64,000 nucleotides of DNA from Lysobacterales bacterium (GCA_016707485.1 JADJHN010000001.1:186001-250000); one strand, 5' to 3'. Numbered from the stretch's first letter, positions 28,957 through 38,064 are shown. The notes: generated by a model from the letters alone, not told the origin. Made by a program: numbers and translations.

Positions 28957-30645
28957 ATGTCTGAGAGCATCCATCGGCCCTGGTTGGCCCACTATCCAAA
29001 GGGCGTCCCGGCCGAAATCGATCTCGACGAGTTCCCGTCGATCGTGGCCCTGCTCGACAACTGCTTCGACAGGTTCCGCCACCGCCCGGCCTATACCAAC
29101 ATGGGCCGCACGATCAGCTACGGCGACCTGGACCAGATGAGTCGGCATTTCGCCAGCTACCTCGTCAACGAGCTGAAACTCGTCAAGGGCGACCGCATCG
29201 CCATGATGATGCCGAATGTCCTGCAATATCCCGTTGCCATTGCCGGTGCCTTGCGTGCGGGCCTGGTCGTGGTCAATACCAACCCCATGTACACGGCGCG
29301 GGAACTTCGCCATCAACTCGAGGACTCCGGCGCCAAGGCCATCCTCGTCCTCGACAATTTCGCCCATACCGTGGCCAGCGTGCTGGCACACACCCAGGTT
29401 CGCCAGGTAATCACCACCGGCATCGGCGATCTGCTCGGATTCCCGAAAAACCTGATCACCAATTTCGTCGTGCGCCATGTCAAGAAGATGGTACCGGCGT
29501 TTTCGATCGACGGTGCCATCCGCTTCAACGAAGCGCTGCGTCGCGGCGGTGCCTCGCAGCTGGCAAAGGCCGATATCGCTCCAGGCGACATCGCATTCCT
29601 GCAGTACACCGGCGGCACCACCGGGGTCGCCAAGGGTGCCATGCTCACCCATCGCAACCTCATCGCCAACATGCAGCAAGCCAGCGCCTGGATCGGCACC
29701 GGCATGCGCGAGGGCGAAGAAATCATCATCACCGCATTGCCGCTTTATCACATTTTCGCATTGACCGCAAATTGTCTGACGTTCATGAAACTCGGTGGCC
29801 ACAATCACCTGATCACGAACCCGCGAGACATGCCCGGCTTCGTCGCCACGCTGGCGCGCATCCGCTACACCGGCCTGACCGGCGTCAACACCCTGTTCAA
29901 TGGCCTGCTGAATACACCGGGGTTCGACAAGCTTGAATTCTCCAGCCTGCGCATGACCCTTGGCGGCGGCATGGCCGTGCAGCGCGCGGTTGCCGAGCGC
30001 TGGAAGAAAGTCACCGGCTGCACGCTTTCCGAGGCCTACGGACTCACCGAGACCTCGCCGGCGGTGTGTATCAATCCGCTCGACCTTGCCGAATACAACG
30101 GCTCCATCGGCCTGCCCGTCTCCTCGACCGATGTCTGCATCCGCGACGACGACGGGGCCTTTCTTGCTGTCGGCGAGATCGGAGAGTTGTGCGTGCGCGG
30201 CCCGCAGGTGATGAAGGGTTACTGGAATCGCCCGGAAGAGACGGCGAAGATCATCGATGCGCAGGGCTGGCTGCACACCGGCGACATCGCGCGCATGGAC
30301 GAGCAAGGTTTCTTCTACATCGTCGACCGCAAGAAGGACATGATCCTGGTCTCCGGCTTCAACGTCTATCCGAACGAAATCGAGGATGTCGTGGCGATGA
30401 TGCCGGGCGTGCTCGAAGTGGCGGCGATCGGCGTGCCCGACGAAAAGTCTGGCGAAGCGGTCAAACTGGTAATCGTCAGGAAGGATCCGGCGCTGACCGA
30501 GGAGGCGGTTCGTGCGCATTGCCGCAGCGAACTGACCGGCTACAAGCAGCCGCGCCATATCGAGTTCCGCGATTCGCTGCCAAAGTCGAATGTCGGCAAG
30601 ATCCTGCGTCGCGAATTGCGCGAGGCCGAGATCAAGCACGGTTAG
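28957..30645 (+). CDS. fadD: Long-chain fatty-acid-CoA ligase FadD (RpfB-equivalent position)
   Basis: 562-aa adenylate-forming enzyme that activates long-chain fatty acids to acyl-CoA at the inner membrane. The AMP-binding P-loop motif YTGGTTGVAKGAML starts near residue 217, the EAYGLTETSP motif near residue 354, and the C-terminal hinge/lysine region reads GWLHTGDIARMDEQGFFYIV and VSGFNVYPNEIEDV, ending in KSNVGKILRREL with the catalytic Lys. Length equals E. coli FadD (561). In Xanthomonas the gene at this position is rpfB, a FadD that turns over DSF-type fatty acids. Here no rpfF follows: the next gene is convergent, and the TAG stop abuts an interspersed repeat. Confidence 0.93.
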   Translation: MSESIHRPWLAHYPKGVPAEIDLDEFPSIVALLDNCFDRFRHRPAYTNMGRTISYGDLDQMSRHFASYLVNELKLVKGDRIAMMMPNVLQYPVAIAGALRAGLVVVNTNPMYTARELRHQLEDSGAKAILVLDNFAHTVASVLAHTQVRQVITTGIGDLLGFPKNLITNFVVRHVKKMVPAFSIDGAIRFNEALRRGGASQLAKADIAPGDIAFLQYTGGTTGVAKGAMLTHRNLIANMQQASAWIGTGMREGEEIIITALPLYHIFALTANCLTFMKLGGHNHLITNPRDMPGFVATLARIRYTGLTGVNTLFNGLLNTPGFDKLEFSSLRMTLGGGMAVQRAVAERWKKVTGCTLSEAYGLTETSPAVCINPLDLAEYNGSIGLPVSSTDVCIRDDDGAFLAVGEIGELCVRGPQVMKGYWNRPEETAKIIDAQGWLHTGDIARMDEQGFFYIVDRKKDMILVSGFNVYPNEIEDVVAMMPGVLEVAAIGVPDEKSGEAVKLVIVRKDPALTEEAVRAHCRSELTGYKQPRHIEFRDSLPKSNVGKILRRELREAEIKHG

Positions 30646-30664
30646 GGGCAACGCTGATCAAGTG
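30646..30664 (+). repeat. Gene-end interspersed repeat, copy 3
   Basis: GGGCAACGCTGATCAAGTG, identical to the core of copy 1. It starts one base after the fadD stop codon and overlaps the 3' end of the convergent PilZ gene, whose TGA stop (30658-30660) lies in the TGATCA palindrome of the repeat. Confidence 0.7.
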
Positions 30665-31020
30665 CTGTCGGTTGCCGCGCCCGGTTGATCCATGTTCTCG
30701 GCATATTCGCCAAGCAGGCTCCACAAGGCATGCTCCTTGTCCTCGGGAATGCTGGTATAGGCAAAACCGACATGCGTCGGGGTGAGGCGGGTGACACTTG
30801 CTTCAAGGTGGATATGCAGATCGTCACCGAGCAGCAGGTCGAGCACGCCGCTTTCGCCGGCGCCGGCAACCCATTCGTCAGGGCGATGCACGAGCAGACC
30901 GGTTGCCGAAATGTTCTCCACTTCGGTGATCCAGGACAACGGCCCCATGCTGATCAGCGCAATCGAGCGTATCGGCATTCGGGCGTGGCGCCGGTGTTGT
31001 CCGGAACCGTCAAGTTTCAT
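30658..31020 (-). CDS. PilZ domain protein
   Basis: 120-aa single-domain PilZ protein, a likely cyclic-di-GMP receptor or adaptor. The N-terminal binding arginines are in QHRRHARMP (RxxxR pattern), and the second motif reads ENISATGLLV, equivalent to D/NxSxxG, so ligand binding is plausible. The start ATG 31020 is preceded by GGAGGGG at good distance, one of the strongest ribosome-binding sites in the window. It sits downstream of rpfG on the same strand, in the slot where Xanthomonas has rpfH/rpfC, and converges on fadD. Adjacency to an HD-GYP phosphodiesterase suggests a shared cyclic-di-GMP pathway. Confidence 0.85.
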   Translation of the reverse strand: MKLDGSGQHRRHARMPIRSIALISMGPLSWITEVENISATGLLVHRPDEWVAGAGESGVLDLLLGDDLHIHLEASVTRLTPTHVGFAYTSIPEDKEHALWSLLGEYAENMDQPGAATDST

Positions 31021-31288
31021 TCAATCCCCTCCGGGCGCAGCTGCTCGCCTTGCCTTGCCCATCGTCCGACGACTTCGGCACAGGTTTCTTCAAGCACGAT
31101 CCGGGCCAACCTCGCACGGCCAGCCACGGTGCACGGCGATGCAGCCTTCCATGTACCGGAGCATGCCGCTCGGCCGCCAGACCTCCCCCGGCGACTGCCC
31201 GAGCGCGCCAATTTGACCGTTTTCGCTACTTCGAGGCAAATCCTGGCCTTGTCCGGGAGCGTTGCCCTCGCCCGACGCGTGGTGCCGA
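31021..31288. other. 268-bp spacer between rpfG and the PilZ gene
   Basis: No recognisable gene. One minus-strand frame is open across the whole spacer and ends in a TGA that overlaps the PilZ start codon as ATGA (31017-31020); its last part (ARLARIVLEETCAEVVGRW) looks like a helical protein segment. No good start codon with a ribosome-binding site is present, so it may be a remnant or chance. In Xanthomonas the rpfH/rpfC genes occupy this place. Confidence 0.4.
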
Positions 31289-32344
31289 TCAGTGGGCGGC
31301 TGCCGGCTTGAGTGCGGTTTCGCTTGCCTGGATCGCCCTGACCCGCGCCACATTGGCGAGCAGGACCTGCACCGCCGCGTGATCGAACAGAATGCCGGCA
31401 TGCTGCTGCAGGTAACTGAATGCATCCTCCACGCTCCACACCCGCTTGTACGGGCGCTCCGAGGTCAGCGCATCGAATACATCGGCGATGGCGGCAATGC
31501 GCGCAAACAACGGAATCTGCTCGCCCTTCAGGCCATCGGGATAACCGCTGCCGTCCAGGCGCTCATGGTGACGCAGGGCGATCTGCGCACCAGCCTGCAC
31601 GACAGGGCTGCGACTGTCGCGCAGGATCTCGAAGCCAAGCAGTGAATGCTTGCGCATGACGGCCATTTCGTCGTCGGTGAGCGCGCCTGCCTTCAGCAGC
31701 ACCGAATCCGGGATTCCGATCTTGCCGATGTCATGCAGAGGCGCCGCGCGGGCGAGCAAACGCACCTGGTCCTCGCCGAGTTCGAGCCCTTCGCCGATCA
31801 ACTCGCAATAGCGCGCCATGCGCATGAGGTGAGCGCTGGCACCGTAATCCCGGTATTCGATGGCGGTGGCAAGGCGAAAGAGGATTTCGGTTTCGCGTTG
31901 CTCGACCTCCTGCAGGCCATCGGCGAGCTTCTGTTCGAGCGCGCGCGCATGATCCTTGATCACCTCGGATTGCCGACGCATCTGCAGCAGATTGCGGCAG
32001 CGCGAGCGCAACTCGCGCGGACGCACCGGCTTGACCAGGAAATCAGTGACGCCGGCATCGAGTGCAGCCTGGCGCACCGGCTCGTCACCGACCACGCTGA
32101 TGAGGATGATCGGCACATCCCGGCGTGATGCAGGGCGGCGAAAACGCCGGGTGAATTCGAGGCCGTCCATTTCCGGCATGCGGTAGTCGAGCAGGAGCAG
32201 GTCCGGCGCGTTTGCATCCGACCATTGCAAGGCATCGACCGGATTGCCGAATTCCGAAACGCGGATGATTGGCCCGACCCCTTCGACGATGTGGCGAAGC
32301 ATCGTCCGGGCAGAGGGTTGGTCATCAACGATCATCACGTTCAT
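31289..32344 (-). CDS. rpfG: Two-component response regulator with HD-GYP phosphodiesterase domain, RpfG
   Basis: 351-aa regulator. An N-terminal receiver (about 1-125) has the acidic pair Asp7-Asp8, the phospho-acceptor Asp53 in LLLLDYRMPEM and Lys105 in FLVKP. A coiled linker leads to an HD-GYP domain with HDIGKIGIPD (His204-Asp205) and HHERLDGSGYP (GYP at 267-269), so cyclic-di-GMP hydrolysis is expected. The receiver and linker match Xanthomonas RpfG segment by segment (for example VDDQPSARTMLRH, PRELRSRC.NLLQ). RpfG normally takes phosphate from the DSF sensor RpfC, which is not next to it here. Start ATG 32344; the preceding 220 bp separate it from lysS on the same strand. Confidence 0.9.
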   Translation of the reverse strand: MNVMIVDDQPSARTMLRHIVEGVGPIIRVSEFGNPVDALQWSDANAPDLLLLDYRMPEMDGLEFTRRFRRPASRRDVPIILISVVGDEPVRQAALDAGVTDFLVKPVRPRELRSRCRNLLQMRRQSEVIKDHARALEQKLADGLQEVEQRETEILFRLATAIEYRDYGASAHLMRMARYCELIGEGLELGEDQVRLLARAAPLHDIGKIGIPDSVLLKAGALTDDEMAVMRKHSLLGFEILRDSRSPVVQAGAQIALRHHERLDGSGYPDGLKGEQIPLFARIAAIADVFDALTSERPYKRVWSVEDAFSYLQQHAGILFDHAAVQVLLANVARVRAIQASETALKPAAAH

Positions 32345-32563
32345 TGCATTGGCTCCGGCGGGAATGACCAGATCAGGAGTTGCACAGGCAATGCCAAAAA
32401 CCTGCTGACGCACGACTGTCCGGACCCGGAAAAACGTGCAAGACCGGGCACGTCGACACGCCGGAAAGGCTATCACATCCGTTGAAAAATCCGCCTTCGG
32501 CCAAGCCTGTCCGGCTGCCCGGATCGACCTCGGACCGCAACCGGGAAATGGGTTCCGGCGCGC

Positions 32564-34114
32564 TCAGGCTTGCGGTCGCATGTAGGGAAACAGCAGCACA
32601 TCGCGGATCGAGGCGACATCGGCCAGCAGCATGACGAAGCGATCGATGCCGACGCCGAGCCCGCCGGTCGGTGGCAGCCCGTATTCGAGGGCGCGGATGT
32701 AGTCCGCATCGAAATGCATGGCTTCATCGTCGCCGCCAGCAAGGGCATCGACCTGGGCCCGGAAGCGTGCCGCTTGGTCTTCCGGATCATTCAGTTCGGA
32801 AAAACCATTGGCGATCTCCTTGCCACCAATGAACAGCTCGAAACGATCGGTGAGGCCAGGCTCGCTGTCGCTTTCACGCGCCAGCGGCGAAACCTCGACT
32901 GGATGCGCGGTGATGAAGGTCGGCTGCACGAGGCGCGCTTCGACCGTTGCCTCGAAGATTTCCAGCAGGATCTTGCCCCAGCCATGGGCAGGTTTCACGG
33001 CGACTTTCAGGCGTGCGCAGTGAGCCGCCATTGCGTCGCGATTTCGCAGTTCTTCGCGACTGATTTCGGGGTTGTATTCGAGCACCGCATCATCCATGCG
33101 CCAGCGCCGGAATGGCGGGCCGAGGTCGATGTCCCTGCCCTCCCAGGTCATGGCCGTGCGCCCGAGCGTCGCCCGCGCGGTTTCGCGCAGCATGTCCTCG
33201 GTGAGGTCCATGATTTCCTGATAGCTCGCATACGCCTGATACAACTCGAGCATGGTGAACTCGGGGTTGTGCCGGGTCGACACGCCTTCGTTGCGGAAAT
33301 TCCGGTTGATCTCGTAGACGCGTTCGAAACCGCCGACGACCAGCCGCTTGAGATACAGCTCGGGGGCAACGCGCAGGTATAGCTGCAGATCGAGCGCGTT
33401 GTGATGGGTCACGAATGGACGCGCCGTCGCCCCTCCCGGAATCACGTGCATCATCGGCGTCTCGACTTCCATGAACCGGCGCGGCTCGGCTTCCAGCCAT
33501 TGGCGCATGAAACCGATTGCCCTCGAACGCAAGGCAAACGCATTGCGCGATTCGGGCGTGACGATCAGATCGACATAACGCTGACGGTAGCGCTGCTCGA
33601 TGTCGGACAGGCCATGCCACTTGTCCGGCAGCGGGCGCAGCGACTTGGTCAGCAGGCGCAAGCGATCGACCTTGATCGACAGCTCGCCGGTGCGCGTGCG
33701 CATCAATTCACCTTCGGCGCCGACGATGTCGCCGATGTCCCAACTCTTGAACGCCTCGTAGGTTTCAGCCAGGGTCGAGCCTTGCAGGAACAACTGGATC
33801 TGCCCGCTCATGTCCTGGATGGTGACGAAGCTGGCCTTGCCCATGATGCGCCGCGCGAGGATGCGTCCTGCCACGCGAACCCTGCGCGCCAGTGCGGCAA
33901 TCGCCTCGGCGGTGCAGGTTTCGACATCGGCAAATTCCGCCTGCAGGTCGCCGGCAAATGCATCGATTCGGAAATCGTTCGGGTAGGCGTTGCCGTGTTT
34001 GCGAAGGCCGTGCAGTTTCTCGCGACGCTCGGCCATCAGTTTGTTTTCGTCTGCCGCAATGGCGGTCGGGGCAATCGAAGACTGTGCCGGATCGGGAGAA
34101 ACGCTGTCGGTCAT
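32564..34114 (-). CDS. lysS: Lysine-tRNA ligase
   Basis: 516-aa class II aminoacyl-tRNA synthetase. An OB-fold anticodon-binding domain (VRVAGRILARRIMGKASFVTI in parts, residues about 65-160) is followed by the class II core: motif 1 around MRQWLEAEPRRFMEVETPMM, motif 2 FRNEGVSTRHNPEFTMLE, and motif 3 GLPPTGGLGVGIDRFVML. Length fits the family (about 505). ATG 34114 is taken as start; ATG 34132 six codons upstream is also possible, and neither has a clear Shine-Dalgarno. It follows prfB closely, the usual prfB-lysS pair, so it is probably translated from the same mRNA. Confidence 0.94.
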   Translation of the reverse strand: MTDSVSPDPAQSSIAPTAIAADENKLMAERREKLHGLRKHGNAYPNDFRIDAFAGDLQAEFADVETCTAEAIAALARRVRVAGRILARRIMGKASFVTIQDMSGQIQLFLQGSTLAETYEAFKSWDIGDIVGAEGELMRTRTGELSIKVDRLRLLTKSLRPLPDKWHGLSDIEQRYRQRYVDLIVTPESRNAFALRSRAIGFMRQWLEAEPRRFMEVETPMMHVIPGGATARPFVTHHNALDLQLYLRVAPELYLKRLVVGGFERVYEINRNFRNEGVSTRHNPEFTMLELYQAYASYQEIMDLTEDMLRETARATLGRTAMTWEGRDIDLGPPFRRWRMDDAVLEYNPEISREELRNRDAMAAHCARLKVAVKPAHGWGKILLEIFEATVEARLVQPTFITAHPVEVSPLARESDSEPGLTDRFELFIGGKEIANGFSELNDPEDQAARFRAQVDALAGGDDEAMHFDADYIRALEYGLPPTGGLGVGIDRFVMLLADVASIRDVLLFPYMRPQA

Positions 34115-34167
34115 GTTCGTGATTCGCTGCAAAGTTGCCGGGAGAAAGTGATGTGTGGCGGGCTGCT

Positions 34168-35293
34168 TCAGGCGTCGATGCGTTTCGCCCCGGCTTCAAG
34201 CCCGGACTTCAAGCTGGCTTCGATGAAATCGTCGATATCGCCATCGAGGACTTTCTGCGTATCGGTGCGCTCGACGCCGGTGCGCAAATCCTTGATCCGG
34301 CTCTGGTCGAGCACGTAGTTGCGGATCTGGCTGCCCCAGCCGATATCGGACTTGGTTGCCTCGAGCGCATCCTTTTCGGCATTGCGCTTCTGCACCTCGA
34401 GTTCATACAGCTTGGCGCGCAACATCTTCATCGCGTTGTCGCGGTTGGAATGCTGCGAGCGCCCGGTCTGGCAGGCGACGACGACGCCACTGGGCACATG
34501 GGTGATGCGCACGGCCGATTCCGTCTTGTTGACATGCTGGCCACCCGCGCCGGACGAACGGTAGACGTCGGTCTTCAGGTCGGCCGGATTGATCTCGATG
34601 TCGATGTTGTCGTCGACCTCGGGCGAGACGAAGACCGAGGTGAAACTCGTGTGCCGGCGGTTGTCCGAATCAAACGGTGACTTGCGCACGAGGCGATGCA
34701 CGCCGATCTCGGTTTTCAGCCAGCCATAGGCGTAGTCGCCTTCGACCTTGAACGTGGCGCTCTTGATGCCGGCCACTTCGCCGGCCGAAGCTTCCAGAAG
34801 TTCGGTCTTCCAGCCCTTGTCCTCGGCCCAGCGCAAGTACATGCGCAACAGCATCTCGGCCCAGTCCTGCGCTTCGGTGCCGCCGGCACCGGCCTGGATA
34901 TCGACGAAGGCATTGGCATGATCCATCTCGCCGGAGAACATGCGCTGGAATTCGAGTTTCTCGACCTTGGCGACGATGGCGGCAACGTCGGACTCGACGC
35001 CCTTGATGACATCCTCGTCGCCTTCCGCCTCGCCCAGTTCCAGCATCTCGCCGGCATCGCTCAGGCTCTGCGTCAGCGTGGTGATGCCGTTGACCACCCG
35101 TTCCAGCTGCGCGCGTTCCTTGCCCAGCTCCTGGGCATGCGTCGGGTTGTTCCAGATATCCGGATTCTCCAGCTCGCGACCGACTTCCTCCAGGCGCTCG
35201 GCGCGGGTGTCGAAGTCAAAGATACCCCCGGAGCGAATGCAGGCGCTCGGTCAGGTCGTCGATGCTGGCACGGATGGGATTGGTCTCGATCAC
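34168..35293 (-). CDS. prfB: Peptide chain release factor 2, with programmed +1 frameshift
   Basis: 374-aa release factor RF2, which ends translation at UGA and UAA. The short first frame starts at GTG 35293 and encodes 25 codons (ETNPIRASIDDLTERL ... LRGYL), then meets an in-frame TGA (35218-35216). The +1 frame continues DFDTRAERLEEVGREL to the end at 34168, joining by slippage on CTT. The peptidyl-hydrolysis motif GGQ is in GAGGQHVNKTESAVR. The start codon is GTG; an open frame from 35097 only covers the downstream part and is not the true gene. Autoregulation by RF2 level is expected from the frameshift site. It is followed by lysS 53 bp downstream and preceded by recJ. Confidence 0.95.
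35215..35230 (-). promoter_or_regulatory. prfB programmed frameshift site
   Basis: On the minus strand: CGG GGG TAT CTT TGA C. The slippery CTT codon is followed by the UGA stop and C, a poor termination context, and the CGGGGG stretch three bases upstream can act as the internal Shine-Dalgarno-like element. This matches the classical RF2 site (AGG GGG TAT CTT TGA C) except for one base. Confidence 0.93.
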
Positions 35294-35372
35294 GGGATTG
35301 CTGCAGTGCAAGGTGGGCCGCAAAGCATAGCAAATGAATGCGCATATCGGGTTCGCCCGGTGCCGGCGCGGA

Positions 35373-37160
35373 TCAGCCCGGTTCGAGATGACGCAGGATC
35401 AGTTGCAGGGATTCGCGACCGTTCCACTCGTTGATGTCAAGCTGGAAAGCGGCGCGAAACAACGTCGGCGGCGTGGTGCCCGGCTCGGCGTTGAACAAAA
35501 TCGCATCAACCGGGGCGGCATGCCCGCATGGGCGCAGCTTGAGCTTCCAGTGACGCGTTCCGACCCGACGCCAGGATTCCAGCTCGAAGGCGTTGTCGAA
35601 CAGCGGCTCGGCAAAGGCCTGCCCCCATGGCCCGGCAAACCGAAGCTCCCGGGCCAGATCGAGAGTGAAATCATCCGCCGCCAGTTCGCCATCGCTCAGC
35701 AACACCGGCTCGAACAGGTTCGCGGCTGCCCGCTCGCGCACCACGGCATCGAACTCGGCGGCGAATTCGGCAACCCCGGCGCGATCGAGGGTCAACCCTG
35801 CGGCCATGGCGTGACCACCGAATCGCTGGATCAGGCCAGGCTTGCGCACATCGACTTCGGCGAGCATGTCACGCACGTGGATGCCACGGATGGAACGGGC
35901 CGAAGCGCGCACCTCGCTGCTGCCCTCGCTGGCGGGGGCGCAGGCGACGACCGGGCGATGCAGGCGATCCTTGAGCCGCGAGGCAACCAGTCCGACCACG
36001 CCTGGATGCCAATCGGACTCGAACAAGGTCAGCCCGCAAGGCAATTGCTGCTGGCCATGGGTCGCGATCCAGCGAGAAACAGCCGCTTCGCCCTGCTCGA
36101 TCATGCTGGCCTGCACCTCGCGGCGCTCGGTATTGATCGCCGAGAGCCGTGCGGCGAGTTCGTCGGCCTGTGCTTGATCATCGCTGAGCAGGCATTCGAT
36201 GCCGAGCGCCATGTCCTCGAGACGTCCGGCGGCATTGATTCGGGGTGCCACGGCAAAACCCAGGTCAGCGGGCACGAGGTTCTTCGCATCGCGTCCGGCA
36301 ACCCGCAGCAGGGCGAGGATGCCGGCGCAGGCACGCTGGGAGCGGATGCGCTTCAAGCCTGCTTCGACCAGGACGCGATTGTTGAAATCGAGCGCGACGA
36401 GATCAGCCACCGTACCCAGTGCAACCAGATCAAGGAGGACACCCAGATCGGGCTCGGCGCGCCCGTCCGCAAACCAGCCGGCACCGCGCAGATGCGCGCG
36501 CAGGGCGACGAGGATGCAGAACATCACGCCGACTCCGGCGATGGCCTTGCTGGGAAACCGATCGCCATCGAGATTCGGATTGACGATGGCGTTTGCTGCC
36601 GGCAGCACGGGGCCAGGCAGGTGATGATCGGTGACCAGCACATCGATGCCGCGTGCGCGTGCCGCGGCCACGCCGGCGATGCTGGCAATGCCGTTGTCGA
36701 CGGTGACGATCAACTCCGGCGTCGGCTCAAGCAAAGTCGCGACCAGGGCCGTGCTCAACCCATAACCGTGCGCTTGCCGATTCGGCACGCGGTAGCCGAC
36801 CCGTTGCGCGCCAAGCAGGCGCAGGCCGCGGACGGCCACGGCCGTGCCGCTGGCGCCGTCGCAATCGAAATCACCGACAATGATGATCTGCCGGTTGTCC
36901 CGGATCGCGCTGGCCAGCAACTCGCAGGCCTCCTCGATGCCACCCAGCGCCGCCGGGCTGGCCATGGCTGCGAGTCGGTGTTCGATCTCGGCAAAGTGGA
37001 CAATGCCACGCGCCGCGTAGATCCGGCGCAGGACCGGATGCATGGCCTGCGGCCAGTCGCCATCGATCTCGCCGACCGCCCGGCGCTGGATGCGGGTCGG
37101 TATCAGGGCTGCAATCCGCGTGGGCGACGCCAGAAGCGATAGCGGTGCGCGGCGCGACAA
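35373..37160 (-). CDS. recJ: Single-stranded-DNA-specific exonuclease RecJ
   Basis: 595-aa 5'-3' exonuclease acting on single-stranded DNA in recombination and mismatch repair. The DHH phosphoesterase motifs are clear: VGDFDCDGASGTA (motif I), IVTVDNGIAS (motif II), VTDHHLPGP (motif III), and the DHHA1 part GGHAMAAGLTLDRAG. The C-terminal OB-fold ends in SLQLILRHLEPG. Length is close to E. coli RecJ (577). The start is a TTG at 37160, chosen because homology reaches the first 25 residues and there is no ATG or GTG in frame; it overlaps the end of rpfE by 58 bp. Order greA-rpfE-recJ-prfB-lysS is typical for Xanthomonadales. Confidence 0.92.
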   Translation of the reverse strand: MSRRAPLSLLASPTRIAALIPTRIQRRAVGEIDGDWPQAMHPVLRRIYAARGIVHFAEIEHRLAAMASPAALGGIEEACELLASAIRDNRQIIIVGDFDCDGASGTAVAVRGLRLLGAQRVGYRVPNRQAHGYGLSTALVATLLEPTPELIVTVDNGIASIAGVAAARARGIDVLVTDHHLPGPVLPAANAIVNPNLDGDRFPSKAIAGVGVMFCILVALRAHLRGAGWFADGRAEPDLGVLLDLVALGTVADLVALDFNNRVLVEAGLKRIRSQRACAGILALLRVAGRDAKNLVPADLGFAVAPRINAAGRLEDMALGIECLLSDDQAQADELAARLSAINTERREVQASMIEQGEAAVSRWIATHGQQQLPCGLTLFESDWHPGVVGLVASRLKDRLHRPVVACAPASEGSSEVRASARSIRGIHVRDMLAEVDVRKPGLIQRFGGHAMAAGLTLDRAGVAEFAAEFDAVVRERAAANLFEPVLLSDGELAADDFTLDLARELRFAGPWGQAFAEPLFDNAFELESWRRVGTRHWKLKLRPCGHAAPVDAILFNAEPGTTPPTLFRAAFQLDINEWNGRESLQLILRHLEPG

Positions 37161-38059
37161 AGGTATCGTTCACCCGAGGCAAAGAAGAGTTCGACGACGC
37201 CAAGGCCACCACGGCGCAGTGCCCGATCGAGCGGCTGCAATCCGCCCTGCTCGAGGGCATCGCCACGCAGATTGGCGAGATCGATCAGGCAAACCGCTTC
37301 GGAATTGCGTTGCGGCACCGTCCCGATTGCATCACCTTCCGCCTCATGCACGGGAATGCCGGCCAGTGCCGCCAATGCGCGGATTTCCAGCGACGGGCTG
37401 ACGACCTTGGTGAGCGGACTGCGTACCCAAGCGGGCAACGCGCCCGCGCCCCAGAACCACAGGCTGTTGACGGTTACCGCACCGCGTGCGGCGCGGCGTT
37501 CATTGACGGCGTGGTTGTGCAGGATGATCTGCGCGTCGTTGTACAACTGGCGCCAGCGCCTGCCCGAGGCACCCGCTGGCAGGTGCAGCTTGAGGTCATC
37601 GCCCATGGCCTCATCCGGCGTGGCGCATTGCGGCAATTCGGCAGCCATCGCCGCACGCAGGTACCAGCGGTTCGGCAAACGCGCATCGAACTCGAAACCG
37701 GCGTCGCCAAACAGCGGCTTCAATGCCTTGGCCAGCTCACCGGTTTCGCTCGCGCTCAGGCCCAGCTCACCGCAGGCCAGCATGCGTGCGGTGGTCATGT
37801 CGGCGCGCAGGTGGGCGGGATCAGCCCGCAACCAAAGCGAACCTGCGGCGTCGCCGACATCGACCTGGCGGCTCAGTGCCGCGGCCGGGAATGCCCTGCC
37901 ACCGAACTCGAACAGGTCGCGGATTGCCTGCTCGATTCCCGCAGGACTCGATTCGAGGCGGTTACCGCGGGCGAGCCAACGGCTCAAGGTGCCGTTGGCC
38001 ACCTGCGCCGAGGCGACGCAGCGTTTCCATTCCGGCAGCAGCACACAGGCCCGATTCAT
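37103..38059 (-). CDS. rpfE: RpfE-like conserved protein (often labelled phosphoglycerate mutase-related)
   Basis: 318-aa cytoplasmic protein of unknown biochemical function. The position between greA and recJ and the features (MNRACVLLPEWKRC start, NSLWFWGAGALP motif near residue 220, acidic stretch GELGLSASETGELAKALKPLFGD in parts) match rpfE of the Xanthomonas rpf cluster as I remember it. Related proteins are sometimes annotated as cofactor-independent phosphoglycerate mutase, but I see no phosphatase motif that would support this. Start ATG 38059, five bases after the greA stop; the in-frame TTG at 38068 is less likely. The 3' end overlaps recJ, so translation is probably coupled. Confidence 0.7.
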   Translation of the reverse strand: MNRACVLLPEWKRCVASAQVANGTLSRWLARGNRLESSPAGIEQAIRDLFEFGGRAFPAAALSRQVDVGDAAGSLWLRADPAHLRADMTTARMLACGELGLSASETGELAKALKPLFGDAGFEFDARLPNRWYLRAAMAAELPQCATPDEAMGDDLKLHLPAGASGRRWRQLYNDAQIILHNHAVNERRAARGAVTVNSLWFWGAGALPAWVRSPLTKVVSPSLEIRALAALAGIPVHEAEGDAIGTVPQRNSEAVCLIDLANLRGDALEQGGLQPLDRALRRGGLGVVELFFASGERYLCRAAHRYRFWRRPRGLQP

Positions 38060-38064
38060 CGCCT

